From positions 1,623,001-1,687,000 of the forward strand of contig JABTUZ010000001.1 of NCBI GenBank assembly GCA_015075105.1: a stretch of DNA of 64,000 nucleotides, given 5' to 3'. How positions within the stretch are numbered: the stretch's first letter is position 1; each line of letters starts with the position of its first letter. Positions 20,408 to 28,816 of this stretch are shown here, piece after piece. Both the position numbers and the translations under genes were made by a program. This stretch comes from Leptospiraceae bacterium. GTDB taxonomy: Bacteria; Spirochaetota; Leptospiria; Leptospirales; Leptospiraceae. The notes under the pieces are model-generated. The model did not search any database. It saw only the letters and a list, made by a program, of their open reading frames with translations, and was not told the DNA's origin.

Positions 20408-21369
20408 CTTCCAGATGCCCCTCCCCCTCCAAAACTCCCGCCTCCACCACTGTATGAAGAAGATGAGCTACTCGAAGAAGAAGAATAGGACGAAGAAGAA
20501 GATGATGACCAAGAAGAGCCAGAAGAAGAACTTGAACTCCCGGATGAAGAGCCTTCAAGAGAGCCAAGCCATTTAAAAAATCCGAATAAAAGAATATAGC
20601 CCGCAGAGATAGCCAAGGAAATATAAAAAGATTGGAAAATTAGGCTAAATTTATTTAAGATTAAAAATACTATAAAGCTAATTAAAAATACAACTGCTCC
20701 GGTTTTTAGCACTCCAAGTAGAACCGTAAAAAAAATCAATAAAACAAACCCGATCAAAGGCAAAAATGGAATCCAAGAATCATAAGAAGATTTTTTGTTA
20801 GAACTAGAATTTGTTGGAGCTTGTGGAGTAGTGTTTGCCGGCAAAGGAAGCTCCTCACCATCAATCACTTTGATAATCGCATCGACTCCTTTTTTTATTC
20901 CAAAAAACATATTTCCTTTTTTGAATTCCGGCGTGATTACCTCGGCTATAATCCTTTTGGACATTGCATCTGTAAGCACACCCTCCAAGCCTCGACCCAC
21001 TTCAATTCTTAGCTTTCTGTCATTTTTAGCAATCAAAAGTAAAACTCCGTCGTCCACCTTTTTTCGACCGAGCTTCCACTCATCCACTACCCTGATAGAA
21101 AATTGCTCAATAGTCTCCTCTTCAGTACTAGGCACTATCAGCACAGCCACCTGACTCCCTTTTCTATTCTCAAAATCTTTCAGTGTTTTTTCTAATTCCT
21201 TTTCTTGAGTATGAGTGATTGTACCTGTCAAGTCTGTGACTCTTTTTTGTAATTTAGGGATAGAGGCTTCGGAATAAACCGGGTTAAATCCTGTTATAAA
21301 CATAAGAAAAATTATGGCATTCAAAAGAAATTGAAACCCTGAAAATTTTTTTATATCATATTTATTCAT
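20401..21369 (-). CDS. TPM-domain membrane protein with Ser/Gly-rich tail
   Basis: A YgcG-type protein of 322 residues. After a signal-like N-terminal hydrophobic stretch (residues ~15-33) the TPM domain reads VTDLTGTITHTQEKELEKTL, GSQVAVLIVPS, VDDGVLLLIAKNDRKLRIEVGRGLEG and SKRIIAEVITPEF. Two or three hydrophobic segments follow (about 205-275). The tail from ~280 is almost pure serine, ending in GGGGSFGGGGASGSW, the low-complexity end typical of this family. TPM proteins are often paired with LemA, as here. In this family the tail may aid membrane or wall association; the precise role is unknown. Confidence 0.87.
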   Translation of the reverse strand: MNKYDIKKFSGFQFLLNAIIFLMFITGFNPVYSEASIPKLQKRVTDLTGTITHTQEKELEKTLKDFENRKGSQVAVLIVPSTEEETIEQFSIRVVDEWKLGRKKVDDGVLLLIAKNDRKLRIEVGRGLEGVLTDAMSKRIIAEVITPEFKKGNMFFGIKKGVDAIIKVIDGEELPLPANTTPQAPTNSSSNKKSSYDSWIPFLPLIGFVLLIFFTVLLGVLKTGAVVFLISFIVFLILNKFSLIFQSFYISLAISAGYILLFGFFKWLGSLEGSSSGSSSSSSGSSWSSSSSSSYSSSSSSSSSSYSGGGGSFGGGGASGSW

Positions 21370-21376
21370 ATCTATC

Positions 21377-21877
21377 TCAAATCAAAATTGGTTTATCGGA
21401 AATTTCATTCTTATTTTTTCTCTTTCTTACCGGGTAATGCTTTGAAAGTAGCTTAGTCAAGGCTTGGATGCCGAGAATTACCCCTTCTTCAAATCTATTT
21501 TCTTTAAACTTAGATTCGATCATCGAGGTTATTTCTGCAAAACTTTTTTCTTTTGCGAGTTTAGCAATTCCCCTATCCGCAACAATTTCAATTTTCCTGT
21601 CTGCAAGTAAAATATAGAGTAAGATACCTGAGTTGAATTCTGTATCCCAAACCCTATTCTTAGAAAATATTTCTATTGCACGATTTCTGGAATTTACCCC
21701 TTCGAGTAATAAATTTAAACTAAATGAATTTTCTATAACAACACACAACTCGGATAAGTGGGATTTTTCGGAATTTTTCACTTCTTTTTCAATTTTCTCC
21801 AAACTAAGTTTTGGAAAAAATCTTTTCACGTCTCTTTTTAAGTTGGACCGAATATGATGTAAAATTCTTTTTATCAT
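21377..21877 (-). CDS. Second TPM-domain protein, without signal peptide
   Basis: A 166-residue protein consisting essentially of one TPM domain: LSLEKIEKEVKNSEKSHLSELCVVIE, VWDTEFNSGILLYILLADRKIEIVADRGIA, and FAEITSMIESKFKENRFEEGVILGIQAL. No N-terminal hydrophobic segment is visible, so it may act on the cytoplasmic side or by association with its neighbours. LemA plus two TPM proteins, one with a Ser/Gly tail and one short, is a recurrent bacterial cluster. Spacing is 7 bases to the next gene and 3 bases after lemA. Confidence 0.85.
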   Translation of the reverse strand: MIKRILHHIRSNLKRDVKRFFPKLSLEKIEKEVKNSEKSHLSELCVVIENSFSLNLLLEGVNSRNRAIEIFSKNRVWDTEFNSGILLYILLADRKIEIVADRGIAKLAKEKSFAEITSMIESKFKENRFEEGVILGIQALTKLLSKHYPVRKRKNKNEISDKPILI

Positions 21878-21880
21878 GGC

Positions 21881-22486
21881 TTACTCAAATTTTATTTCAG
21901 GTGGCTTGGAAATAGAATCCGGAAGGTCTGTAATCTCTTTCTCGTTTTCCACTTTAAATGAAGGCTTGGTTTTATACCCGAATATTTTTGCAGTGATTAG
22001 ATACGGAAACTTTCGTATAAAAGTATTATAGGCTTGAACAGACTTTATAAAACGAGTTCTTGCCACTGCGATCCGATTTTCAGTACCTTCTAATTGAGAC
22101 TGCAAATCTCTAAAATTATCATTTGCTTTCAGATCGGGGTATTTCTCTACAACTACGAGTAATCGTTGAAGAGCAGAGCCGAGAGAGTTTTGAGCATTCT
22201 GAAATTTAGAAAATAAAGCCGGGTCGTTCAAGGTTTCCGGGGTCGCCTGAATACTGCCTACATTTCCGCGTGCTTTGGTGACTTCTACTAGTACACTTTT
22301 TTCGTGCTTTGCGTAAGCCTCCACAACCTTCATAAGACTTGGAATTAAATCTGTTCTGCGTTTGTACTGGTTCAAAATTTCAGCCATTCCTGCATTTGCA
22401 TCCTCATCGAGTTCTTGGATTCGATTGTACCCGCAGTTGGTAAAAATTAAAAAACTTAAAAAATAAATTAGTATATTTTTTTTCAT
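21881..22486 (-). CDS. lemA: LemA family lipoprotein
   Basis: A LemA-fold helical protein of 201 residues. The N-terminus is a lipoprotein signal (KKNILIYFLSFLIFTNCGY) with lipobox Cys at residue 18. Family motifs: YNRIQELDEDANAGMAEILNQYKRR, DLIPSLMKVVEAYAKHEKSVL, VVEKYPDLKANDNFRDLQSQLEGTENRIAVAR and YNTFIRKFP. It is first in the lemA-TPM-TPM-pbpC operon; the 196 bases upstream, shared with the divergent lipoprotein gene, contain the promoter. Function in the family is unsettled, with links to envelope maintenance. Confidence 0.93.
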   Translation of the reverse strand: MKKNILIYFLSFLIFTNCGYNRIQELDEDANAGMAEILNQYKRRTDLIPSLMKVVEAYAKHEKSVLVEVTKARGNVGSIQATPETLNDPALFSKFQNAQNSLGSALQRLLVVVEKYPDLKANDNFRDLQSQLEGTENRIAVARTRFIKSVQAYNTFIRKFPYLITAKIFGYKTKPSFKVENEKEITDLPDSISKPPEIKFE

Positions 22487-22682
22487 CCCTATTCCTATAA
22501 GTTCACACCCGTAAAAAGTTTTCTACAATAAATATATTTCAGATTAATTCTAAACTAAAAATCAAAGTCAATACTTTTTTTAAAAAATTCAATTTATAAA
22601 AATCTAAAAAATTCACCAGATTACATTTTTTCGACTTGAGAAATTTGTTGACTACTCTTTTATAAACTAAATACTTTATTTA

Positions 22683-23072
22683 ATGATATACTCTATGTCT
22701 AAAAAAAATACGACTCGACTTATCTTTTTTTTCTCTATAGCTTTTTTTATTCATTGCGGGGAAGCTACAAAGACACTTAATAAGTGCGAAGAAAAATGTG
22801 GTATAGAGCTTTCACTCTGCGCAATCGTAATAGGCAACAATCAAACGAATTATATCACAGAATCTTCATCAGGAGCCGTAGAATCAAAAACAACAAACTC
22901 CATAAACCCGGTAGGGGTCTATCTATGTTACATTATGAACAACACATGCAAATCTAGTTGCTATAAATCTTCATCCAATTCAACTCCAAGAACTACTTCC
23001 TCTTCTCGAAGCAGTTCATCAAGCTCTTCCGGGGGAGGAGGGAGTGCATCGGGTGGAGGAGCAGGAAGCTAA
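22683..23072 (+). CDS. Small Cys-rich lipoprotein with Ser/Gly tail
   Basis: A 129-residue predicted lipoprotein: after a basic start and hydrophobic LIFFFSIAFF comes HCGE, a loose spirochaetal lipobox. The mature part has six further cysteines, in KCEEKCG, LCAI, LCYI, TCK and SCY, suggesting disulfides. The last ~35 residues are Ser-rich and end in GGGGSASGGGAGS, very like the tail of the TPM protein encoded nearby at 20401-21369. No family is recognised. The start may be ATG at 22683 or the in-frame ATG at 22695. It is followed by the aminotransferase gene after 9 bases. Confidence 0.65.
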   Translation: MIYSMSKKNTTRLIFFFSIAFFIHCGEATKTLNKCEEKCGIELSLCAIVIGNNQTNYITESSSGAVESKTTNSINPVGVYLCYIMNNTCKSSCYKSSSNSTPRTTSSSRSSSSSSSGGGGSASGGGAGS

Positions 23073-23081
23073 GAAGAGCCT

Positions 23082-24242
23082 TTGAACCTATCCAAAAAAT
23101 TCCAAAATATTTTAGACGAAAATCCTATTTCAAAAGAGCTGAGACTATTATCAAAAAATATAGAGATAGACTTGACTATTTCAAATCCTTTGCAATCAGG
23201 AATTTCATTTCCAAAAAAAGAAATTTTAAACTCTCTGAAAAAACCAGATATTTTCAAGTACTCTCCGAATCCTAAGGGTAGTGAATTTGCCAGAACAGAA
23301 ATTCAAAAATACTATTTTTCAAAAAATGAAAATACCAAAATAGAGAATATTTTTCTTACCACGGGGACATCAGAAGGGTTTTCTTATTTACTAAAACTTT
23401 TAACTGATCCGGGAGATGATGTGATTCTTCCTTCCCCCGGATACCCTCTCCACGAATATCTTTGTATGAATGAAAATGTGGCACCCAGAAAATACCCATT
23501 ACGACATTTAGGGTTAGACAATGCCGGGTTTTCAAAATGGGAAATTGATTTTCAGGAATTAAAGAAAAAAATCTCAAAAAAAACAAAAGCAATTGTACTC
23601 GTCTCTCCAAACAATCCTACAGGTTTTATTCCAACAAGATTTGAAATTGATACGTTATGCGATATTGCTAACCAAAATAAAATTCCTATAATCGTAGATG
23701 AGGTTTTTTCTGACTACATCCATGACCCTAATGAGAAAATCCACAGTTTCCCAGAGGCTACACCCGTATTTTATCTAAACGGTATATCAAAAACTCTTGG
23801 GCTTTCCGGATTAAAACTTTCCTGGATACGGTTAAATTCTTCTGCCTCAGATGCAAATACTCTGCAAGCCTTAGAGTTTATCTCAGACTCCTATCTTTCT
23901 GTAAATGCACAAGTTCAATACGCTCTCAAAGATTTATTTTCTCTAAAAGAGAAGATTCAATCCAAGATAAAAGAAAGGCTAAATCAAAATATCTCTATAG
24001 CAGAAAATAGGGAAGACTCTAAGTTTACATTTTATAAGCCAAAAGCCGGCTGGTATGGAATGATAAAGTTAGAAACTAAAAAATCCGACGAAGAAATTGT
24101 GATTCGTTTACTAGAAAAAAATATTCTTACACACCCCGGTTATTTATTTGATTTAGAGAGTGAAGTATTCCTAATCGTTAGTCTTTTAACCGAAGAAAGA
24201 AAATTTCGCAAAGGACTAAAAATTATTTCTTCTCAAAAATGA
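23082..24242 (+). CDS. Class I/II PLP-dependent aminotransferase
   Basis: A fold type I aminotransferase of 386 residues. It shows TTGTSEGFSYLLKLL, PSPGYPLHEYL, the SPNNPTGFIPT motif, IIVDEVFSDYI, the PLP-lysine segment NGISKTLGLSGLKLSW, and a C-terminal domain. It is closest in pattern to aspartate/alanine-type aminotransferases; the substrate cannot be fixed. The start is TTG at 23082-23084 with GAAGAG shortly upstream, and no earlier start exists after the previous gene's stop. The last 10 bases overlap the end of the convergent TonB-receptor gene. Confidence 0.85.
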   Translation: MNLSKKFQNILDENPISKELRLLSKNIEIDLTISNPLQSGISFPKKEILNSLKKPDIFKYSPNPKGSEFARTEIQKYYFSKNENTKIENIFLTTGTSEGFSYLLKLLTDPGDDVILPSPGYPLHEYLCMNENVAPRKYPLRHLGLDNAGFSKWEIDFQELKKKISKKTKAIVLVSPNNPTGFIPTRFEIDTLCDIANQNKIPIIVDEVFSDYIHDPNEKIHSFPEATPVFYLNGISKTLGLSGLKLSWIRLNSSASDANTLQALEFISDSYLSVNAQVQYALKDLFSLKEKIQSKIKERLNQNISIAENREDSKFTFYKPKAGWYGMIKLETKKSDEEIVIRLLEKNILTHPGYLFDLESEVFLIVSLLTEERKFRKGLKIISSQK

Positions 24243-27181
24243 TAGCCCGCCGAAAACCAAATATTTCTTCTTTCCATCGGGTGCATTGTGGGGTAGTATC
24301 CACCGTCAGCTGCACGAATACCCGGATCAAAAAACTGCTCATTAGTCAAGTTATTCACGTGAAATTGCAAGAACATACCTTTTTTCCAAACATCTTCCCA
24401 ACGAATATTTAGCCTAAAAAACTTATACCCCGGAACAGACTTTTCCGGATTAGATGAAATAGTCCTTCGCACATCTACCCAATTGATTCCAAGATATATG
24501 GAAAGATTTTTCATAATATAGTAAGTCACCCCTAAGTTTCCTTTATTTTTTGCAATACTCGGAATAGCCCCTTTAGAGGGAACAGTGGCTTTGGCACCTG
24601 TAAGCTCCTTATAACCCTGCAAATAAACGTCATAAGCCGGGTCGTCTCCTGCACGTCCTGCGGTAGAAGGAGACTTCTGTAAACTCTTTGGTAAATCGTA
24701 ATATATACCATCCATGTAAGTATAGTTTATAGATATATTCAAATTACTCAAAATATGTGCATTTGCATCTGCCTCTATACCGTGAATTCTTGCTTTACCC
24801 AAGTTGTTATTCTGATTCCAAGGTGCAGTTGGAGTTTTTCCGTTTATGGTTGAAGTGTCCGTAGTTGCTACTTCCAAAATCAAATTAGAAATCTCATTGG
24901 AAAATGCTTGAACTGAAGTGTAATAATTTTTCAAGAAACGATAAGCCGCTCCAAGCTCAATAGAATTTAGCTTTTCCGGTTTTAGATCCGGGTTAGGTTT
25001 TCTTTGCCCTGTTTGAGAAAAAAGCTCTTGACCCGACGGCTCTCTAAATGCAGTTCCATACAATAATTTAAAAGTCAAATCTTTGGTAGGAGTGAAAACA
25101 GCACTTAGCCTTGGAGTACTTGCATATCCATAAGTAGTTATATAGTCTCGTCTAAACCCACCAGTCAGAGCCAATTTTTCAATCGGCCTCCACATCTGTT
25201 GGATATACACTGCATAGTTATTATACACAAATTGCTCATAGCTTCCATAATTTTTGGCTACTTGAAATCTTTTTGCCATTACCCCGGCGATGGTAGAAAA
25301 ATTGGAAGAAGGATTCCAAGAAAGTCTCTCTTCACCAAAATACGCATTGTCTGGTCGGCTATAATTTCCATAAATATTCACATCTCCCGGTCTGTAATTT
25401 CCGCCAGGGCCGTATTGCTTCGGCTCTTCTTCGTGGCTCGTACTTAGTATTTCCGTATGACGCACTGTCGCCTCCGAGTCTAAACTCAAGGTATCTGTAA
25501 TCTTATGCAAGTAACCGATTAAAGCAGTGTTATTTCTAAAATTCCAACCGGATCCAGAAAACCCCTGAGTCCCGTAAGTAGTGGATGTAGTGCCGTCGTC
25601 TTTTGTTTCCGTATTAGTCAACATTCCACTCGCAATCCCATAGAGTCTTGCTAAATTTCTTTTATCAAACTTCCCTGTCTCAAGTCCTCTTTGTTTCGTG
25701 TCAAGCTGTTGAGTTCCATTTGCGAAAGTACCTTCTCCCTGAATGTATTGCCAATGGATTGTTTCAAATCGAAACCCGCCTTTTGAAAACTTTGCTGTGA
25801 TGTTGTAGGTCTCTTGATTGGAGTTGTTGTAGGCGGGTGACCAGTAATAACCAACTGACTTGCTATTTGGGTTACACATACTGTTCCCACACATTTTTTT
25901 AGAAGCAGAATACACCGGATCATATTTGTAGTTGTAATTTGGGTTGTCTGTAGTCGCTCCGTACTTTGGAGGGTTTAAATTTTGAATCCCACCCATATCC
26001 GGACCTATAGACTGGTAGTAGTAAGCCCCGACACTGTACTGGATAGGGTTGTCTCCACCTGAATTTCCCCTCGCAGACAAACTCACTGCTTGCCCGGGTC
26101 TCTTGTTTTTTGGCTCCCAATATCCGTAAGTAGTATCTACGTGGTTTCCGGGGTTGGTAATTCCGTCTTTTGTGATAATGTTTATAATACCATTGAATGC
26201 GTTAGCTCCATAGAGAGAAGAAGCCGGACCGGCTACGACCTCGATTCTTTCAACATTGGCAAGAGGAAATTTATAACTTCCTCCAAGCATTGCATTCTCA
26301 GATAGGTTGTTGTCTGGAATCCCGTCCACATACAAAAGAGTTCTTTGCATATTTCCGATTAAACCTCTCTGGTGAGCCAAGTTATAATAAAGACCATTCG
26401 TATGCTGGAAATCAAATCCGGGGATATCGTGGAACGCATCCTCAATCGTCTGATACCCTCTTTCTCTAATCTGTTGAGCGGTAACTACATAAACTGCAGC
26501 GGGGGCATCCTTTATCTTGGTCTTGGTTCTAGTTGCGGTTACCACTTCAATATCTTCTAAAAATTTAAAAGTACTTGCAGCGCTTGCACTAACGTCTTCT
26601 TTCCGAATAGGAAAGCTAATGTCTTTTCCTAGTTGAGAGTTTCCTAAGAATTCGTTTACGTTTTCTGTCCTTTCCTTTCTACCTGTATTAATTTTAACTA
26701 GGATTACGATTTTAGACACAAATTTTGAAATGACTAAATTGTCCGATTCCTTGGTTTCCTCTTCCGGCAATTTGATCCCTGTAAGCCCTGTCAATTCTTC
26801 CGAAACATTCAAAGCATCTATGACAAACCCTGTTTCGGGATTGTAGATTTGAGCAAAAATTTCCAAGTTTTGATCCTTGACTTTTTTATAATACCCGCTT
26901 AAAAATACAGCCCCCTCTTCCGATTTTATTCTTGCAAGTGCCTCTGAGATACTTGAATATTGACTCGCCTTTTGTGCGTTGATTCCTTTTGCTTTAAAAT
27001 TTTTTAAAGTCTCTTCAATAATTTTTTCGGAAATAGAGCTATCGGAGGGAGATTTGTAGGCTTGGAAATTCCCTATATAGACTTTCTTTTTTTCTTTTGT
27101 CTGGGGAAATAACAATCCAGGAAAAAAAAATATCAATACTACAGAAATCAATCTGTTTTTATTTTTCCAAAATACAATCAT
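24233..27181 (-). CDS. TonB-dependent outer-membrane receptor with N-terminal extra domain
   Basis: A 982-residue outer-membrane receptor. After a signal peptide (LISVVLIFFFPGLLFPQ) a ~165-residue domain (YIGNFQAYKSPSDSSISEKI to about ALNVSEEL) precedes the plug; it looks like the small alpha/beta FlgO/TolB-N or CsgG-type domains, by eye only. A TonB-box-like EDIEVVTATRTKTKIKD and the plug domain (PAAVYVVTAQQIRERG, IDGIPDNN-type YVDGIPDNN, VERIEVVAGPASSLYGANAFNGIINI) follow, then a long barrel ending in the typical terminal aromatic WFSAGYHF. The substrate is unknown. It is the last gene of a three-gene unit with an ABC-type binding protein and a PP2C phosphatase. Confidence 0.9.
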   Translation of the reverse strand: MIVFWKNKNRLISVVLIFFFPGLLFPQTKEKKKVYIGNFQAYKSPSDSSISEKIIEETLKNFKAKGINAQKASQYSSISEALARIKSEEGAVFLSGYYKKVKDQNLEIFAQIYNPETGFVIDALNVSEELTGLTGIKLPEEETKESDNLVISKFVSKIVILVKINTGRKERTENVNEFLGNSQLGKDISFPIRKEDVSASAASTFKFLEDIEVVTATRTKTKIKDAPAAVYVVTAQQIRERGYQTIEDAFHDIPGFDFQHTNGLYYNLAHQRGLIGNMQRTLLYVDGIPDNNLSENAMLGGSYKFPLANVERIEVVAGPASSLYGANAFNGIINIITKDGITNPGNHVDTTYGYWEPKNKRPGQAVSLSARGNSGGDNPIQYSVGAYYYQSIGPDMGGIQNLNPPKYGATTDNPNYNYKYDPVYSASKKMCGNSMCNPNSKSVGYYWSPAYNNSNQETYNITAKFSKGGFRFETIHWQYIQGEGTFANGTQQLDTKQRGLETGKFDKRNLARLYGIASGMLTNTETKDDGTTSTTYGTQGFSGSGWNFRNNTALIGYLHKITDTLSLDSEATVRHTEILSTSHEEEPKQYGPGGNYRPGDVNIYGNYSRPDNAYFGEERLSWNPSSNFSTIAGVMAKRFQVAKNYGSYEQFVYNNYAVYIQQMWRPIEKLALTGGFRRDYITTYGYASTPRLSAVFTPTKDLTFKLLYGTAFREPSGQELFSQTGQRKPNPDLKPEKLNSIELGAAYRFLKNYYTSVQAFSNEISNLILEVATTDTSTINGKTPTAPWNQNNNLGKARIHGIEADANAHILSNLNISINYTYMDGIYYDLPKSLQKSPSTAGRAGDDPAYDVYLQGYKELTGAKATVPSKGAIPSIAKNKGNLGVTYYIMKNLSIYLGINWVDVRRTISSNPEKSVPGYKFFRLNIRWEDVWKKGMFLQFHVNNLTNEQFFDPGIRAADGGYYPTMHPMERRNIWFSAGYHF

Positions 27182-27249
27182 TCTCTTTTCCTTCTTGACG
27201 ATATTATTTTTATTCTCATAAATTCAATTCTTAGGTTTAGTAAAACCTA

Positions 27250-28815
27250 CTATTTTTTTGTTTTATCTATTAGCACCTTAATGGCTTCCTGTTTCTTATA
27301 CGAAAGCCTTAAATATTCCGTAGCTTCCTTGTTTCCAGGATCTACCAATAAAACATCCTCAAAAATGGTGATAGAGTTTTCATAGTCTCTGTTGTTGTAA
27401 TTTTTAATCCCATCTTTGATATAATCCGGAACCTTAAAAATTTCTCTACTTCTTGTTTGCGAAAGATCCGAGCTTGCCTTCGTGTTGGAGGGGAGAGTGC
27501 GTAAAGAAGCAAGAAATAGTTTTATCGCCTCAAATACCTTCCCTGCTCTCAAAGCGTTATTACCAGAGGTACGCTCCTGCTCGCTTTGACCGAGTACTGA
27601 TTTTTGGTATCCTTCCTTTGCAGAAACTAAGTTGGGATTGATATTCAAAATTTTCTGGTACTCGGCTCTTGCTTGAGAAAACCTACCTGCTTGAAAGTGC
27701 TCATTTGCCAAAAGCATATATTTTTTAGTTTCCGTGCCTGTCATCTTCTCGATCACAAGCTCTCTATACGCAGAGGCTGCCACGTTTTTAGGATCTCTTT
27801 TTAAAATCTCATCAAATATTATCTTTGCAGATTTTAATTTTCCTTCATTCAATTTATTTACACCAGCAACAAATAACCCTGTAAATTTTGCTCTGTCCAC
27901 AATCGCTTCAGGGACTTTGATTCCAGACTTTTTCGCATATTCTTCGTTTAAGAAAAAAGAAGATTGGTCTGGAAGTTTTACCCTTTCTTTAGAGCAGGTA
28001 GATTCTTTGGAATAAATTCTTTCACCCAACTGGCCCGTGATTACTCCAATCTTACTATAATCAGGACTAATCCCAAAAGTAGCTCCGATTTTCACTAAGG
28101 CCGGAAAACTTGTCATCAGTATAATTTTATTTTTCCTGCAAAACTCCGACAATTTCTCAAAATTCTCTTTGTTGTATAAGGGATCATTCACCATGTAGAA
28201 TGCGTCGGCTTTTCCTTTGATTTCTTCTAAGGCAGAACGAAAATCATCTGAAGAAGAAAGTCTTTTTTTGTGAAAATAAAGATTGTATTTTAAATCTGTG
28301 TATTCTCCCTCTGAGGCAACAAACTCACCGTCTGTGGTAGAATAAAAAGAATACACTCCCTTACTGTCGGGTAGAATATCTTTCAAAGTTTGAAAAAATT
28401 CCGAAACTGAAATATCCATACTTACACCACAAATATCTCCCGATTCCAATCCCAGAAATTTAGGAGAATTCACCATAGAAAAAACCAAAGGAGTCTTTTT
28501 CAAATATTCTCTTGCGAGTTTGGCGGCTGGTGCACCAATTGCAATAAACATCGGTATTCCAGAGGCTTCCAGTTCTCTAAAATACACGCTTAGGTCAGGG
28601 TTTTCTGATTTTAATATATCAAGGTAATTTATTTTTAATTCCATTTTAACGACTGACTGAATACCATAAAGACCCTGCTCATAAATCATACTATCCGAAG
28701 ACATGAGCACTTCTACCGGTCTGGATTCTTTTGAAAATAGAGTAGTCGAATTCAGTAAAATAACGAATCCAAAAATCAATCTAACTGCACGAAAAAATAT
28801 TGAGTTCTTTTTCAT
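27250..28815 (-). CDS. ABC-type substrate-binding protein fused to TPR repeats
   Basis: A 521-residue exported protein with a signal peptide (LIFGFVILLNSTTLFS). Residues ~30-300 resemble the uncharacterised ABC substrate-binding family PF04392 (IPMFIAIGAPAAKLAREYL, PLVFSMVNSP, FFQTLKDILPDSKGVYSFYS, ADAFYMVNDPLY). From ~310 onward there are several TPR-like units (NEGKLKSAKIIFDEILKRDP, AGRFSQARAEYQKILNINP, DYENSITIFEDVLLVDP). No permease or ATPase gene lies nearby, so a sensing or adaptor role is more likely than import. The gene starts one base after the phosphatase stop and is 68 bases from the TonB-receptor gene. Confidence 0.82.
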   Translation of the reverse strand: MKKNSIFFRAVRLIFGFVILLNSTTLFSKESRPVEVLMSSDSMIYEQGLYGIQSVVKMELKINYLDILKSENPDLSVYFRELEASGIPMFIAIGAPAAKLAREYLKKTPLVFSMVNSPKFLGLESGDICGVSMDISVSEFFQTLKDILPDSKGVYSFYSTTDGEFVASEGEYTDLKYNLYFHKKRLSSSDDFRSALEEIKGKADAFYMVNDPLYNKENFEKLSEFCRKNKIILMTSFPALVKIGATFGISPDYSKIGVITGQLGERIYSKESTCSKERVKLPDQSSFFLNEEYAKKSGIKVPEAIVDRAKFTGLFVAGVNKLNEGKLKSAKIIFDEILKRDPKNVAASAYRELVIEKMTGTETKKYMLLANEHFQAGRFSQARAEYQKILNINPNLVSAKEGYQKSVLGQSEQERTSGNNALRAGKVFEAIKLFLASLRTLPSNTKASSDLSQTRSREIFKVPDYIKDGIKNYNNRDYENSITIFEDVLLVDPGNKEATEYLRLSYKKQEAIKVLIDKTKK

Positions 28816-28816
28816 A

